The notes beneath the pieces are model-generated. The model had not been told where the DNA came from. It saw only the letters and a list, made by a program, of their open reading frames with translations, and ran no database searches. Below are positions 8,564 to 17,711 of a stretch of DNA of 64,000 nucleotides, in pieces. Made by a program: the position numbers and the translations under genes. Source of the DNA: Bradyrhizobium roseum (GTDB lineage Bacteria > Pseudomonadota > Alphaproteobacteria > Rhizobiales > Xanthobacteraceae); NCBI RefSeq assembly GCF_030413175.1, contig NZ_CP129212.1, positions 6,362,450 to 6,426,449 of the forward strand, written 5' to 3'. Within the stretch, counting starts at the first letter, position 1. The number at the start of each line of letters is the position of its first letter.

Positions 8564-9971
8564 GCGTCAGGCCCTCGATGCGCAGCGTCGGCGCGTTGAC
8601 GCCGAAGCGGAATTCCAGATCGTTGGCGGCGACCAGCGATTTGAACATCGCCAGCAAATGGCCCGCGATCGTCACCTCGCTGACCGGATAAGTGATCTCG
8701 CCGTTCTCGATCCAGAAGCCGGAGGCGCCGCGGCTGTAATCGCCGGTGACGCCATTGACGCCGGAGCCGATCAGGTCGGTGACGTAAAAGCCCTGTTTAA
8801 TGTCCGAGATCAGCTCTTTCGGAGTCATCGCACCGGCTTCGAGATGCAGATTGTATGCTCCCGGCGACGGCGAGGACGAGACGCCGCGATGGGCGTGTCC
8901 GGTCGTGACCAGCCCGAGTTCGCGCGCGGTCGCGCAATCGAGCAGCCAGGTGGTCAGCACGCCTTCGTCGATCAGCGCGGTCTTCTTCACCCTGACGCCC
9001 TCGGCGTCGAACGTCTGCGAGCGCAGGCCGCGCACCCGCAAGGGATCGTCGATGATGCGGATTTCCTTCGCGAACAGCTGCTCGCCCATCCGGTCCTTCA
9101 AAAAGCTCGTCTTGCGCGCGACCGAGGCGCCGTTGATGGCGCCGACGAGATGTCCGACCAGCGATCCCGACACCCGCGGATCGTACACGACGGGCACCTT
9201 GCAGGTTTCGACCTTGCGCGGGTTGGACCGCGCCACGGTGCGCTCGCCTGCCTTGCGGCCGACGCTTTCGGGCGAAGCGAGGTCGGAGGCATGCGGCGCG
9301 GAGGTGAAATCGTAGTCGCGCTCCATGCTGGTGCCTTCGCCCGAGATCGCGGTCATCGAGATGCCGTGGCTGGAGCGCAGATAGGAGCCGTGGAAGCCGG
9401 TCGAGGTCACCAGCACCATGCCGCCGATGCCGCCCGAGGCGGACGCGCCGCCGGACTTGGAGACGCCCTTGACCGCAAGGCCTGCGGCCTCGGCCTCGCA
9501 AGCGCGGCGCTCCAGTTCGCCGGTGGTCGGGATATTGCGATCGAGCAGATCGAGATCGGCGAAGTCGCGCGCAAGCAGCGCGGGATCGGCGAGGCCGACA
9601 TATTTGTCGTCGGGCGCCACGCGGGCCATCGCGACCGCGCGCTCGGCGAGCTTTGCAATGCCGTCGCCGGAGACGTCATTGGTCGAGACCACGGCCTGAC
9701 GCTGCCCGACCAGCACGCGCAGACCAACATCGTCGCCTTCGGAACGCTCGGATTCCTCGACCCGGCCATCGCGCACCTCGACGCCCTGCGACACGCCGCG
9801 CACCGCAACCGCGTCGGCAGCGTCCGCGCCCGCACGTTTCGCAGCCTCGACGAGGCGCTGCGCCAGCGTCGAGAGCGCCGATTGGTCGAACAGGTCGGAA
9901 GTCGCGCCGGAAGACTTCGATTGTGGCGAAGTGCTGGATGGTGAAGAGTTCACAAACAAAATCCCTGACAT
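8550..9971 (-). CDS. pmbA: PmbA/TldE metalloprotease subunit
   Basis: 473 aa from ATG 9971; a TTG seven codons upstream is also open. PmbA (TldE) pairs with TldD in proteolysis and maturation of small proteins. Family segments seen: RDGRVEESERSEGDDVGLRV, SSHGISMTAISGEGTSMERD, VVYDPRVSGSLVGHLVGAI, and the C-terminal DYSRGASGFWIENGEITYPV. TldE subunits lack the HExxxH zinc site carried by TldD, and none is seen here. tldD is not in the window. Confidence 0.92.
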   Translation of the reverse strand: MSGILFVNSSPSSTSPQSKSSGATSDLFDQSALSTLAQRLVEAAKRAGADAADAVAVRGVSQGVEVRDGRVEESERSEGDDVGLRVLVGQRQAVVSTNDVSGDGIAKLAERAVAMARVAPDDKYVGLADPALLARDFADLDLLDRNIPTTGELERRACEAEAAGLAVKGVSKSGGASASGGIGGMVLVTSTGFHGSYLRSSHGISMTAISGEGTSMERDYDFTSAPHASDLASPESVGRKAGERTVARSNPRKVETCKVPVVYDPRVSGSLVGHLVGAINGASVARKTSFLKDRMGEQLFAKEIRIIDDPLRVRGLRSQTFDAEGVRVKKTALIDEGVLTTWLLDCATARELGLVTTGHAHRGVSSSPSPGAYNLHLEAGAMTPKELISDIKQGFYVTDLIGSGVNGVTGDYSRGASGFWIENGEITYPVSEVTIAGHLLAMFKSLVAANDLEFRFGVNAPTLRIEGLTLGGR

Positions 9972-10079
9972 TGAAGAGAGCGGGAAACGCAAGCCGGCAA
10001 CGCCCTCACAGATGTGCCTGATTCACTTGGATTTCAAGCATTTTGCGCCGCCAAATGTCAGGCAATTTCGGCATCTGCG

Positions 10080-10123
10080 CAAGGTCTCGTCAATCATGTG
10101 CGCCAAGGTCTTGTCAATCATGC
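10080..10123. repeat. two-copy direct repeat, 24-base period
   Basis: CAAGGTCTCGTCAATCATGT (10080) recurs as CAAGGTCTTGTCAATCATGC (10104), with 18 of 20 bases identical. It lies in the 270-base spacer between the divergent pmbA and DUF6101 genes. Evenly phased direct repeats here could be regulator-binding sites, or a simple slippage duplication. No gene is seen in this spacer. Confidence 0.4.
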
Positions 10124-10242
10124 TGCCAGAAGCACGGCGGGTGACATCTCCTTAACCAGGCTTTTTAAGGCGATACGGAAATCGCTCCGCTACGGTCTCG
10201 CGTATCGACCGGGCACATAATCCCGGCGGGGAGATCAAAACT

Positions 10243-10770
10243 GTGGGGCGTCAAACAGCAACAAGCGGGATCAATCCCGCCGGGTCGAGCCGTGTCACGC
10301 GGCTCGACCCTCTCTCTCTTCCGCTCAGCTTCCATGCGCATGATACCCGCGCGGACGGCGGCGTGCGGCGGATCGAACTTCATCGCGAACGCGTCGTGCT
10401 GCACCGTGCCGTTCAGGGCATGCGGATGGCAATCAACGTTCGCGTCCAGGACTTTCTCGGCGTCGCGCTGCGCAGCGTCGATGACGATGCGCAGGTGCTG
10501 GTGCTGGTCCATCGCGACCCCGCGCTCAACATTCCCCTGTGCGAGAGCGCCGATCGCGAGGAGATCGTGTCGGCCTGGCTGACATGGAGCGACATCTTCG
10601 CGCTTCCGCAATTGATGGAAGACGATCATTACGAACCGGCCGCCCGTCGCCGCCGCCACAATGCCATCCGCGCCCGCCGCCCGAAATTTCTGGTGCGCCG
10701 CCGCCTCGGCAATCTGACCAATACCGAGACCATTCACCGCGACGAGCGCGAGATCATCGCGCGGGATTGA
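10243..10770 (+). CDS. DUF6101 family protein
   Basis: 175 aa, GTG start at 10243. The N-terminal NPAGSSRVTRLDPLSLP, the central HRERVVLHRAVQGMRMAINV and LNIPLCESADREEIVSAW resemble a conserved protein of Bradyrhizobiaceae annotated as DUF6101. The C-terminus is very basic (AARRRRHNAIRARRPKFLVRR in part). No enzymatic motif is seen and there is no signal peptide, so it is probably cytoplasmic. Function unknown. Confidence 0.75.
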   Translation: MGRQTATSGINPAGSSRVTRLDPLSLPLSFHAHDTRADGGVRRIELHRERVVLHRAVQGMRMAINVRVQDFLGVALRSVDDDAQVLVLVHRDPALNIPLCESADREEIVSAWLTWSDIFALPQLMEDDHYEPAARRRRHNAIRARRPKFLVRRRLGNLTNTETIHRDEREIIARD

Positions 10771-10778
10771 GGCTAACC

Positions 10779-10855
10779 CGTCATTGTGAGCGCAGCGAAG
10801 CAATCCATATCCCCGCCCAGGGATGGATGGATCGCTTCGCTGCGCTCACTATGAC
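10779..10855. repeat. palindromic intergenic repeat
   Basis: Two arms of about 29 bases (10779-10807 and 10827-10855) are inverted copies differing at two positions; the core is GTGAGCGCAGCGAAGC. I recognise this as a repeat common between genes in Bradyrhizobium. It sits between the convergent stops of the DUF6101 gene and ubiA, where the hairpin could stop transcription from both sides. Confidence 0.75.
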
Positions 10856-10862
10856 GAAGCCA

Positions 10863-11795
10863 TCAGGCCGCGCGCATCACGGCATCGACTAGCAAGCCCG
10901 CGAACAGAAGCAATCCGGCGTCGCGGTTGGATTTGAAAATGCGCAGACACAAGGCGCCGTCGGCAATGTCCAGCTGCTTGATCTGCCAGACCAGATGCAC
11001 CGCGAACACCGCGAGTCCGATCCATGCCGCCCAGCGCGCGCCGGCGAGCACAAGCGCCGCACCGATCAGCATAACCGCGAGCGCATACAACACAGCCAGC
11101 GCCCGGTGAGTGCGCGCGCCGAACAACCGCGCGGTGGATTTGACCCCGATCAGCGCGTCGTCCTCGGCGTCCTGATGTGCGTAGATCGTGTCGTAGCCGA
11201 TCACCCAGGCGATCGAGCCGGCATAGAGCGCGAGCGCGGGCGGATCGATCCGCCCGAGCGTGACGGCGAACCCCATCAGCGCGCCCCATGAAAAGGCGAG
11301 GCCCAGCACGACCTGCGGCCACCAGGTGATGCGCTTCATGAACGGATAGATCGCGACGATGGCGAGCGAGGCGATGCCGGTCAGAATCGCAAACCGGTTG
11401 AACTGCAGCAGCACGGCAAGGCCGATCAGCGCCAGCAGGACCAGGAAAGCCAACGCCTGTGCCACGCTGATCTGGCCGGCGGGCAATGGCCGGGATCGCG
11501 TCCGCTCGACGCGCGCATCGAGATCACGGTCGGTGATGTCGTTCCAGGCGCAGCCAGCGCCGCGCATCACAAAGGCGCCGATGAAGAACAGTACGATCGT
11601 GAGCGGCAGTTGCGAAACGTCGCGGGCAACGCCGGCGGCCAGCGCTGCCGACCACCAGCACGGCATCAGCAGCAGCCAGGAACCGATCGGACGGTCGAAA
11701 CGGGAAAGCCGCAAATAGGGCCGCGCCCAGGAGGGCGCGTGCGTATCGACCCAGTTGCCGGTCGCGTCGGCAACCGGGGCGGTCACCTCGCTCAT
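10863..11795 (-). CDS. ubiA: 4-hydroxybenzoate octaprenyltransferase
   Basis: 310 aa integral membrane prenyltransferase that joins the polyprenyl chain to 4-hydroxybenzoate in ubiquinone synthesis. Both aspartate-rich motifs are present: NDITDRDLDARVERT at about 85-99 and YDTIYAHQDAEDD at 201-213. About eight to nine hydrophobic helices separate them. Start ATG 11795. Eleven bases separate it from the preceding secreted-protein gene, so it may be co-transcribed. Confidence 0.95.
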   Translation of the reverse strand: MSEVTAPVADATGNWVDTHAPSWARPYLRLSRFDRPIGSWLLLMPCWWSAALAAGVARDVSQLPLTIVLFFIGAFVMRGAGCAWNDITDRDLDARVERTRSRPLPAGQISVAQALAFLVLLALIGLAVLLQFNRFAILTGIASLAIVAIYPFMKRITWWPQVVLGLAFSWGALMGFAVTLGRIDPPALALYAGSIAWVIGYDTIYAHQDAEDDALIGVKSTARLFGARTHRALAVLYALAVMLIGAALVLAGARWAAWIGLAVFAVHLVWQIKQLDIADGALCLRIFKSNRDAGLLLFAGLLVDAVMRAA

Positions 11796-11805
11796 CGGCG
11801 CGGGG

Positions 11806-12474
11806 TCATCGCGTGAGGACGTTGCCGTTCAGCGTATCGAAGGTACTGCCGCCCTTCTTGACGGCCTGCGCCTCGGGGAGCGATGAGGAACCGAGCACTT
11901 CGCTCAGGCTGGGACCGGCCGGGCCTCGCGTAGCTGCCTGCTGCGCGACGGCACAGACCTGATTCTGCATCTTCTCGGTGTTCTTGTGGCCGTTCTTGAG
12001 TTGGTCGGCGATCTGCGGCGGAATTCCGCATTTGGCGGAATTGGTCTGCACATAGGCGATCATCTTCAATTCGGCCTGGCCGAAATTCCTGATCAGCTTG
12101 CAGGCCTCGTCCGGCGGCGCCTTGCGGTCGCTCGCGGCCTTGATCATCTTGCCGCGCTTTTCCGCCTCTTCGCGCAGTGGAACAAACCCCTTCATGCAGG
12201 CGTCTGCCGCGCCGCCCGCCTGCGGCGGCCCGCCGGCTTGCGGCATTCCGCCCGCTGGCGACGCTCCGCGATCGAAGACCGAGCCGCCGGAAACCGGAGC
12301 CGCACTCTGGACCGGCGCGCCGCCAACGCCATTCACCGGCGGAAACGGCGAAGCGTTCGCGGGCGCGGCACTCTGGTTCGGGAGTGGTGCCGGAAACGGC
12401 GTTTGCGCAAAGACATGGCCCGCGTGAAGGCCCACAACGGCAGCGGTCAACGGCACAATCAGGCGACGGATCAT
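11806..12474 (-). CDS. secreted Cys-containing protein, tandem paralogue A
   Basis: 222 aa with a signal peptide (IRRLIVPLTAAVVGLHAGHVFAQ). A Pro/Ala/Gly-rich linker occupies about residues 25-95. It is followed by a conserved domain with four Cys: ADACMKGFVPLREEAEKR, PPDEACKLI, NSAKCGIPP and QVCAVAQ. Four Cys could form two disulfides in the periplasm. The function is unrecognised. It is a clear paralogue of the next gene upstream (12720-13316). ATG at 12474 is directly preceded by an in-frame TTG that is better spaced from GGAGAA. Confidence 0.7.
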   Translation of the reverse strand: MIRRLIVPLTAAVVGLHAGHVFAQTPFPAPLPNQSAAPANASPFPPVNGVGGAPVQSAAPVSGGSVFDRGASPAGGMPQAGGPPQAGGAADACMKGFVPLREEAEKRGKMIKAASDRKAPPDEACKLIRNFGQAELKMIAYVQTNSAKCGIPPQIADQLKNGHKNTEKMQNQVCAVAQQAATRGPAGPSLSEVLGSSSLPEAQAVKKGGSTFDTLNGNVLTR

Positions 12475-12719
12475 CAAGAGCGGTTCTCCGGCGAGGTCAG
12501 GCAAGCCCCAACGCGTCCGAACGAAGCAGATTTGCGAAAAGGCCTTTTACGATTCCTGCCGGCGCTTAACAACCCGCCGATTGGGGCAGCAGCGCGGCGC
12601 AGCGTCGCTGGAACGCCAAAAATTGCGCCAGATCCACCCGCTCGCGGCTGAAAGCGCTCGATAACGGAAGCTTTACCGTTGGCTGAACGATTTCGCAACG
12701 CGTTCACCAGACCCAAGGG

Positions 12720-13316
12720 TCAGCGGACGATCCGAAAATCGCCGGCCGGCCCGGATGCGGGCCAGAAGTCGCCCGGCCCCAGCACTTTGTCCAGGTCCGG
12801 ACCGGCTGACGGGTTCCGACGCGCCATGGTGCAGACCTGCTTCTGCAACTGCTCGGTGTTCCTGTGGCCGGTCCTGAGCCGCACGGCGAACTGCGGCTGT
12901 ATTCCGCATTTGGCCGAATTAGTCTCGACATATTTGACCAACTTCAATTCGGCCTGGCCGAAATCGCCGATCAGCTTGCATGCCTCGTCCGGCGGCGCCT
13001 TGCGGTCGCCCGCGGCCTTGATCATCTTGCGGCGCCGCTCGGCTTCCTCGCGCAAGGGAACGAACCCTTTCATGCAGGCGTCGGCCGAATCGCTGCCCTG
13101 GGGTGGCGGCCCGCTGAATCCGCTGGAAACCGGGGCGGGGCCTTGCCACTCGAACCCCGATGGGGCGCCATTCACCAGCGGGAACGGCGAACCGTTTGCA
13201 GGTGCTGCGCTCGGATCGGGCAACGGCGCTGGGAACGCAGCCTGCGCAAACACTTGCCCAGCGTGAAAGGCCACGACGGCAGCGGTCAGCGGCCAAATCA
13301 GGCGGCGGATCGTCAA
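12720..13316 (-). CDS. secreted Cys-containing protein, tandem paralogue B
   Basis: 198 aa if started at TTG 13316, which has GGAGAA about seven bases upstream. An ATG at 13340 is the alternative, but it lies upstream of that Shine-Dalgarno sequence. Signal peptide (TIRRLIWPLTAAVVAFHAGQVFAQ in part). The C-terminal domain keeps the four Cys of paralogue A (ADACMKGFVPLREEAE, PPDEACKLI, NSAKCGIQP, KQVCTMA) with high identity. The linker and tail differ. A 245-base gap separates the two copies. Function unknown. Confidence 0.65.
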   Translation of the reverse strand: MTIRRLIWPLTAAVVAFHAGQVFAQAAFPAPLPDPSAAPANGSPFPLVNGAPSGFEWQGPAPVSSGFSGPPPQGSDSADACMKGFVPLREEAERRRKMIKAAGDRKAPPDEACKLIGDFGQAELKLVKYVETNSAKCGIQPQFAVRLRTGHRNTEQLQKQVCTMARRNPSAGPDLDKVLGPGDFWPASGPAGDFRIVR

Positions 13317-13503
13317 GGTGTTTTCTCCGGCGGGGACCATGGAATCCGAATCGTCTGCCGAGCGAGGCGTGACCTTCAATGTTACAACCGAAAATAGATC
13401 GTGGAATGAGACATTAGCGTGTCGTCACGTGACGCCAAGGCAAAAATCCCATCCGGATTCTGGCGCGTTGGGCTAAAAGCAGGCCCGATTTGGATTACCA
13501 GAC

Positions 13504-14256
13504 ATGCCTGAACTCGACTTCGCCGCCCCGCGCCTGTTCGTCGACGCCGCCTTGGCCGAGGGCGTGCGAATCGAACTCGAGCGCAACCAGAGCAATTATC
13601 TCGGCAACGTGCTGCGGCTTTCCGCCGGCGAATCGATCCTGGTGTTCAACGGCCGCGACGGCGAATGGCAGGCGCAGATCGACGGCCGCAAGCGGCCGGA
13701 TACGCTGATGATCGTCGCGCGGACGCGGCCGCAGGATCGGCTGCCCGACATTGGCTATGTGTTCGCACCGCTGAAACACGCGCGGCTCGATTACATGGTG
13801 CAGAAGGCGGTGGAGATGGGGGCCTCGGCACTGCAGCCGGTGTTGACGCGGCATACGCAGGTCTCAAGGGTCAACGTCGAGCGGATGCGCGCCAACGTGA
13901 TCGAGGCCGCCGAGCAATGCGGCATCCTGAGCCTCGCCGAGGTCGCCGAGCCCGTCGCGCTCGATCGTTTCCTCGACAGGCGCGGGACCAGCCGCCTGCT
14001 GGTGTTCTGCGATGAAGCGGCCGAGATCGGCAATCCCATCGAGGCGTTGCAACGGGGACTGGCTGCGGCCGACGGGATCGACGTCCTGATCGGCCCCGAG
14101 GGCGGCTTCGCCGAAGAGGAACGGGCGCTGCTGCTGCGGCAGCCCAGGACGCTGCGGTTGTCGCTCGGCCCCCGCATTTTACGCGCGGATACCGCCGGCG
14201 TGGCCGCGTTGGCGCTGGTTCAGTCTACGTTGGGGGACTGGCGGGGTTCGGCATAG
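13504..14256 (+). CDS. rsmE: 16S rRNA (uracil(1498)-N(3))-methyltransferase
   Basis: 250 aa SPOUT-fold enzyme methylating U1498 of 16S rRNA with S-adenosylmethionine. The N-terminal PUA-like domain (RLFVDAAL, LGNVLRLSAGE) precedes the trefoil-knot region with VLIGPEGGFAEEE around residue 197 and LSLGPRILRADTAG near the C-terminus, both diagnostic. Start ATG 13504. It stands alone, 172 bases before hisZ. Confidence 0.95.
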   Translation: MPELDFAAPRLFVDAALAEGVRIELERNQSNYLGNVLRLSAGESILVFNGRDGEWQAQIDGRKRPDTLMIVARTRPQDRLPDIGYVFAPLKHARLDYMVQKAVEMGASALQPVLTRHTQVSRVNVERMRANVIEAAEQCGILSLAEVAEPVALDRFLDRRGTSRLLVFCDEAAEIGNPIEALQRGLAAADGIDVLIGPEGGFAEEERALLLRQPRTLRLSLGPRILRADTAGVAALALVQSTLGDWRGSA

Positions 14257-14428
14257 CTCAAGCGGTCGCGGCACTTCCGGTAAGCCCACCTTCCATTAAT
14301 TCAGTTGGCCAATCCCTGTCGAAACGCCACGCTGGCCATGCTAAGGCCTGCGCCAACGAGGCCTCTGGGAACCCCACAGCCCCCAAATCAACCCTAAAAC
14401 CCGGTTTTTCCGGATAATTGGACGTAAA

Positions 14429-15586
14429 ATGACCGCGACCGCCGCCGACAGAGGTGCTGCCGGATCCGCTTCCTGGGCGGACGCCCTGCTATTGTCGTTT
14501 GCACAAGGCGGCTACGTGCAGGCCCATCCCGGCATCCTGCAGCCGGCCGAGCCGTTCCTCGACCTTTCCGGCGAGGACATCCGCAAGAGCCTTTACCTGA
14601 CCACCGACGCCTCCGGCGAGGAACTCTGCCTGCGTCCCGACCTCACCATCCCGGTGGCGCGCGATTATCTGGCGTCTTCCGGCGCCGGAAAGCCCGCGGG
14701 CTTCAGCTATCTCGGACCGGTGTTCCGCTATCGCGGCGGGCAGCCGAGCGAGTTCCTGCAGGCCGGAATCGAATCGTTCGGCCGGCACGACCGCGCCGCG
14801 GCGGATGCCGAAATGCTGGCGCTGGCGCTCGAAGCGACCAGCGCTTTCGGACTGAAGGATGTCGAAATCCGCACCGGCGATGTCGCGCTGTTCACCGCGC
14901 TGATCGACGCGCTCAACCTCTATCCGGTGTGGCGACGGCGGCTGATGAAGGATTTCAACCGCAAGCTCAGCCTCACCGACGATATCGAACGGCTGACGCT
15001 CGCGGCCGCTCCCGGCCGCAACGAATATGAGGGCGTGCTGGCGGCGCTCGCCGGCTCCGACCGCAAGGCGGCGCTGGCGCTGGTCACCGACCTGATGTCG
15101 ATCGCGGGCACCACCAATGTCGGGGGACGCACGGTCGCGGAGATCGCCGACCGCTTCCTCGAACAGTCGACGCTGAAGGGCGGCGCGCTGCCGCGCGACG
15201 CGCTCGACATCATCAAGCGCTTCCTTGCGATCGCGGGCGACCCGGATGAATCGGTGGCGCAGCTGCGTACCCTCGCCGCCGACGCCAGGCTCGATCTCAC
15301 GGCCGCCATCGACGAGCTCGAAAGCCGCGTCGGATTCATGGCCGCGCGCAGCATCGACACCAAGCGCGTGCGGTTTTCCACCTCGTTCGGCCGCGGCCTC
15401 GATTACTACACCGGCTTCGAGTTCGAACTGCATGCAAAAGGTAATGGCGTTGAACCGCTGATCGCCGGCGGACGCTATGACGGCCTGATGACGCAACTCG
15501 GCTCTTCCTCGCCGATCCCGGCGGTCGGCTTCTCGGTGTGGATCGAGGCATTGACGCAGCACGCCAGGCAAGGGAGCGCCGCATGA
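14429..15586 (+). CDS. hisZ: ATP phosphoribosyltransferase regulatory subunit
   Basis: 385 aa. HisZ is a histidyl-tRNA-synthetase paralogue that activates HisG in the first step of histidine synthesis. Class II synthetase-like motifs are visible: [39 protein letters not shown] and [14 protein letters not shown]. There is no anticodon-binding domain. The stop overlaps the hisG start as ATGA, so the two subunits are translationally coupled. Confidence 0.93.
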   Translation: MTATAADRGAAGSASWADALLLSFAQGGYVQAHPGILQPAEPFLDLSGEDIRKSLYLTTDASGEELCLRPDLTIPVARDYLASSGAGKPAGFSYLGPVFRYRGGQPSEFLQAGIESFGRHDRAAADAEMLALALEATSAFGLKDVEIRTGDVALFTALIDALNLYPVWRRRLMKDFNRKLSLTDDIERLTLAAAPGRNEYEGVLAALAGSDRKAALALVTDLMSIAGTTNVGGRTVAEIADRFLEQSTLKGGALPRDALDIIKRFLAIAGDPDESVAQLRTLAADARLDLTAAIDELESRVGFMAARSIDTKRVRFSTSFGRGLDYYTGFEFELHAKGNGVEPLIAGGRYDGLMTQLGSSSPIPAVGFSVWIEALTQHARQGSAA

Positions 15587-16560
15587 CCGCCCCCTTCGTC
15601 CTCGCCGTTCCCTCCAAGGGCCGCCTGCAGGAACACGCCGAGGCGTTTTTCACCCGCGCCGGGTTGTCATTGGCGAAACCGCGTGGCGCGCGCGACTACC
15701 GCGGCACCATTGCCGGCCTCGACAATGTCGAGATCGCTTATCTCTCCGCGAGCGAAATCGCTTCGCAGCTGGCGCGCGGCATGGTGCATCTCGGCGTCAC
15801 CGGCGAGGATCTGCTGCGCGAAAGCATTCCCGACGCCGACAAGCGCGTGTTGCTGATCGACAGCCTCGGCTTCGGCAGCGCCAATGTCGTGGTCGCGGTG
15901 CCGCAGGCCTGGATCGACGTCCGCACCATGGCCGATCTCGACGACGTCACCACCGGTTTTCGCGCCCAACATAACCGCCGCATGCGGGTGGCGACCAAAT
16001 ACATCAACCTGACGCGCAACTTCTTCGCCACCCACGGCGTGGTCGATTACCGCATCGTCGAAAGCGCCGGCGCCACCGAGGGCGCGCCCGCCGTCGGCAC
16101 CGCCGAGATGATCGTCGACATCACGACCACGGGGGCTACGCTGGCCGCCAACGGGCTCAAGGTGCTGGACGACGGCGTAATCCTGCGCAGCCAGGCCAAC
16201 CTCGTCGCCGCCAAGGACGCCGACTGGTCGCCCGCGGCCCGCGAGACCGCGCGCGTCATCCTCGACCACATCGCCGCCCGCGCGCGGGCCAGCAAATACC
16301 GCGAGGTGCGCACGCGTTTTGCCGGTTGCAACGACAAGCTGCTAGCCGAGGCGCATAACCGGTTCGGCGTGGTGGCGCCGTTCGGCGGGCCGAGTTCGTC
16401 GGGCATGCTGACGCTGCACTGCCCCCCGATGAAACTATACGCCCTCGGCAGTTTTCTGCGTGAACACGGCGCCGACACCGTCTCGGTCGCCTCGCTCGAC
16501 TATGTGCTCGACCGGGAAAACCCGCTGTTCGCCCGGCTGGAGGCGTTCCTGCGGCAATAA
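15583..16560 (+). CDS. hisG: ATP phosphoribosyltransferase catalytic subunit
   Basis: 325 aa, start ATG 15583 overlapping hisZ. It condenses ATP and PRPP to open the histidine pathway. The N-terminal [17 protein letters not shown] and the PRPP-loop region [15 protein letters not shown] are typical. At 325 residues it is longer than the short-form HisG (about 210-230) that usually partners HisZ. The C-terminal 100 residues (after [14 protein letters not shown]) are therefore notable. Confidence 0.95.
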   Translation: MTAPFVLAVPSKGRLQEHAEAFFTRAGLSLAKPRGARDYRGTIAGLDNVEIAYLSASEIASQLARGMVHLGVTGEDLLRESIPDADKRVLLIDSLGFGSANVVVAVPQAWIDVRTMADLDDVTTGFRAQHNRRMRVATKYINLTRNFFATHGVVDYRIVESAGATEGAPAVGTAEMIVDITTTGATLAANGLKVLDDGVILRSQANLVAAKDADWSPAARETARVILDHIAARARASKYREVRTRFAGCNDKLLAEAHNRFGVVAPFGGPSSSGMLTLHCPPMKLYALGSFLREHGADTVSVASLDYVLDRENPLFARLEAFLRQ

Positions 16561-16664
16561 GGCTGCCGCTTCGTTCATCGTTGCGACAGCCGGCGTCAGA
16601 TAGCATATACGATTGGATGACCCTGGGGTTGGAAGACCCCCGGAGCTCAATTGGGACCTGATCG

Positions 16665-17711
16665 ATGACGCTCGGCTCTGACGTTTCCCGCCTGACGACG
16701 ACCCCGGCCGGTGCCGCGGCGCAAGGGCTATCGATTGTCGTGCCGCTGTACAACGAGGCGGCCGGACTTGTCGTGCTGCACGAGCGGCTGACCGGCCTCG
16801 CCCGTACGCTGAAGGCGCGCTACGGCTTGGTCTGCGAAGTGGTCTATGTCGATGATGGCAGCGCCGACAACACGCTGGCAATCGCGCGCACGCTTGCCGC
16901 CGACGCCCTCGACATCCAGGTGGTGTCGCTGTCGCGCAATTTCGGCAAGGAAGCGGCGCTGATGGCGGGGCTGGACCATGCCAGGCGCGGCGCGGTTCTG
17001 TTCATGGACGGCGACGGCCAGCATCCGCCAAGCCTGGTCGAGAAGCTGGTCTCGCACTGGATCGATGACGGGTACGACGTCGTCTACACCGCGAAGGCGC
17101 ATCGCGACAACGAGACGTTCCTGCGCCGCCAGGCGGTGCACGGCTTCTACGCGCTGGTCAACTGGGGTGCGCGGCAGAAGATTCCCGAGGATGCCGGCGA
17201 CTTCCGCCTGTTGTCGCCGCGCGCGGCCAATGCGCTGCGCCAGCTTCCCGAACGCAACCGCTTCTTCAAGGGCCTGTCGAACTGGATCGGCTTCCGCCAG
17301 GTCCGCGTCGACTACGAGCCGGCGCCGCGCGCGCACGGCGTCACCACGTTCAGCCCCAGCCGCCTGATCGGGTTGTCGATCGAGGGACTGACCTCGTTCT
17401 CGGTGGCGCCGTTGCGCTTTGCCAGCATGCTCGGCGTGCTGCTGGCGTTCACCGCTTTCATCTTCGGCCTGACCATTCTCTGGGAGGTTTTGACCACCGG
17501 CAAGCAGGTGCCCGGCTATCCCTCGCTGATGATCGGGTTGATGACGATCGGCGGCGTGCAGCTGATCATGATCGGCATCGTCGGCGAATATATCGGCAAG
17601 ATTCTCTCCGAGCTGAAAGCGCGTCCGATCTACTTCGTCGCCGAACATTCCGAAAAGCGCGCCGATGGCGGGACGGCGGCGCGTTCGCCTGAGCGGACCG
17701 CCGCGGAATGA
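16665..17711 (+). CDS. family 2 glycosyltransferase, polyprenyl-phosphate type
   Basis: 348 aa. GT2 catalytic domain with VPLYNEAAG (about 27), VYVDDGSADNT (about 60), FMDGDGQHP (about 108) and a later RNRFFKGLSNW region. Two membrane helices follow at about 240-262 and 278-300. This architecture matches GtrB/ArnC/DPM1-like enzymes that load a sugar onto undecaprenyl phosphate at the cytoplasmic face. Its stop overlaps the start of the YdjC-type deacetylase as ATGA. The pair recalls the FlmF2-NaxD system for lipid-linked hexosamine. Sugar identity is inference. Confidence 0.85.
   Translation: MTLGSDVSRLTTTPAGAAAQGLSIVVPLYNEAAGLVVLHERLTGLARTLKARYGLVCEVVYVDDGSADNTLAIARTLAADALDIQVVSLSRNFGKEAALMAGLDHARRGAVLFMDGDGQHPPSLVEKLVSHWIDDGYDVVYTAKAHRDNETFLRRQAVHGFYALVNWGARQKIPEDAGDFRLLSPRAANALRQLPERNRFFKGLSNWIGFRQVRVDYEPAPRAHGVTTFSPSRLIGLSIEGLTSFSVAPLRFASMLGVLLAFTAFIFGLTILWEVLTTGKQVPGYPSLMIGLMTIGGVQLIMIGIVGEYIGKILSELKARPIYFVAEHSEKRADGGTAARSPERTAAE

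Noticed and set aside
11986..12651. Plus-strand frames opposite the two secreted paralogues
   Set aside because: Arg/Ala-rich shadows; the minus-strand paralogues have signal peptides and mutual conservation.
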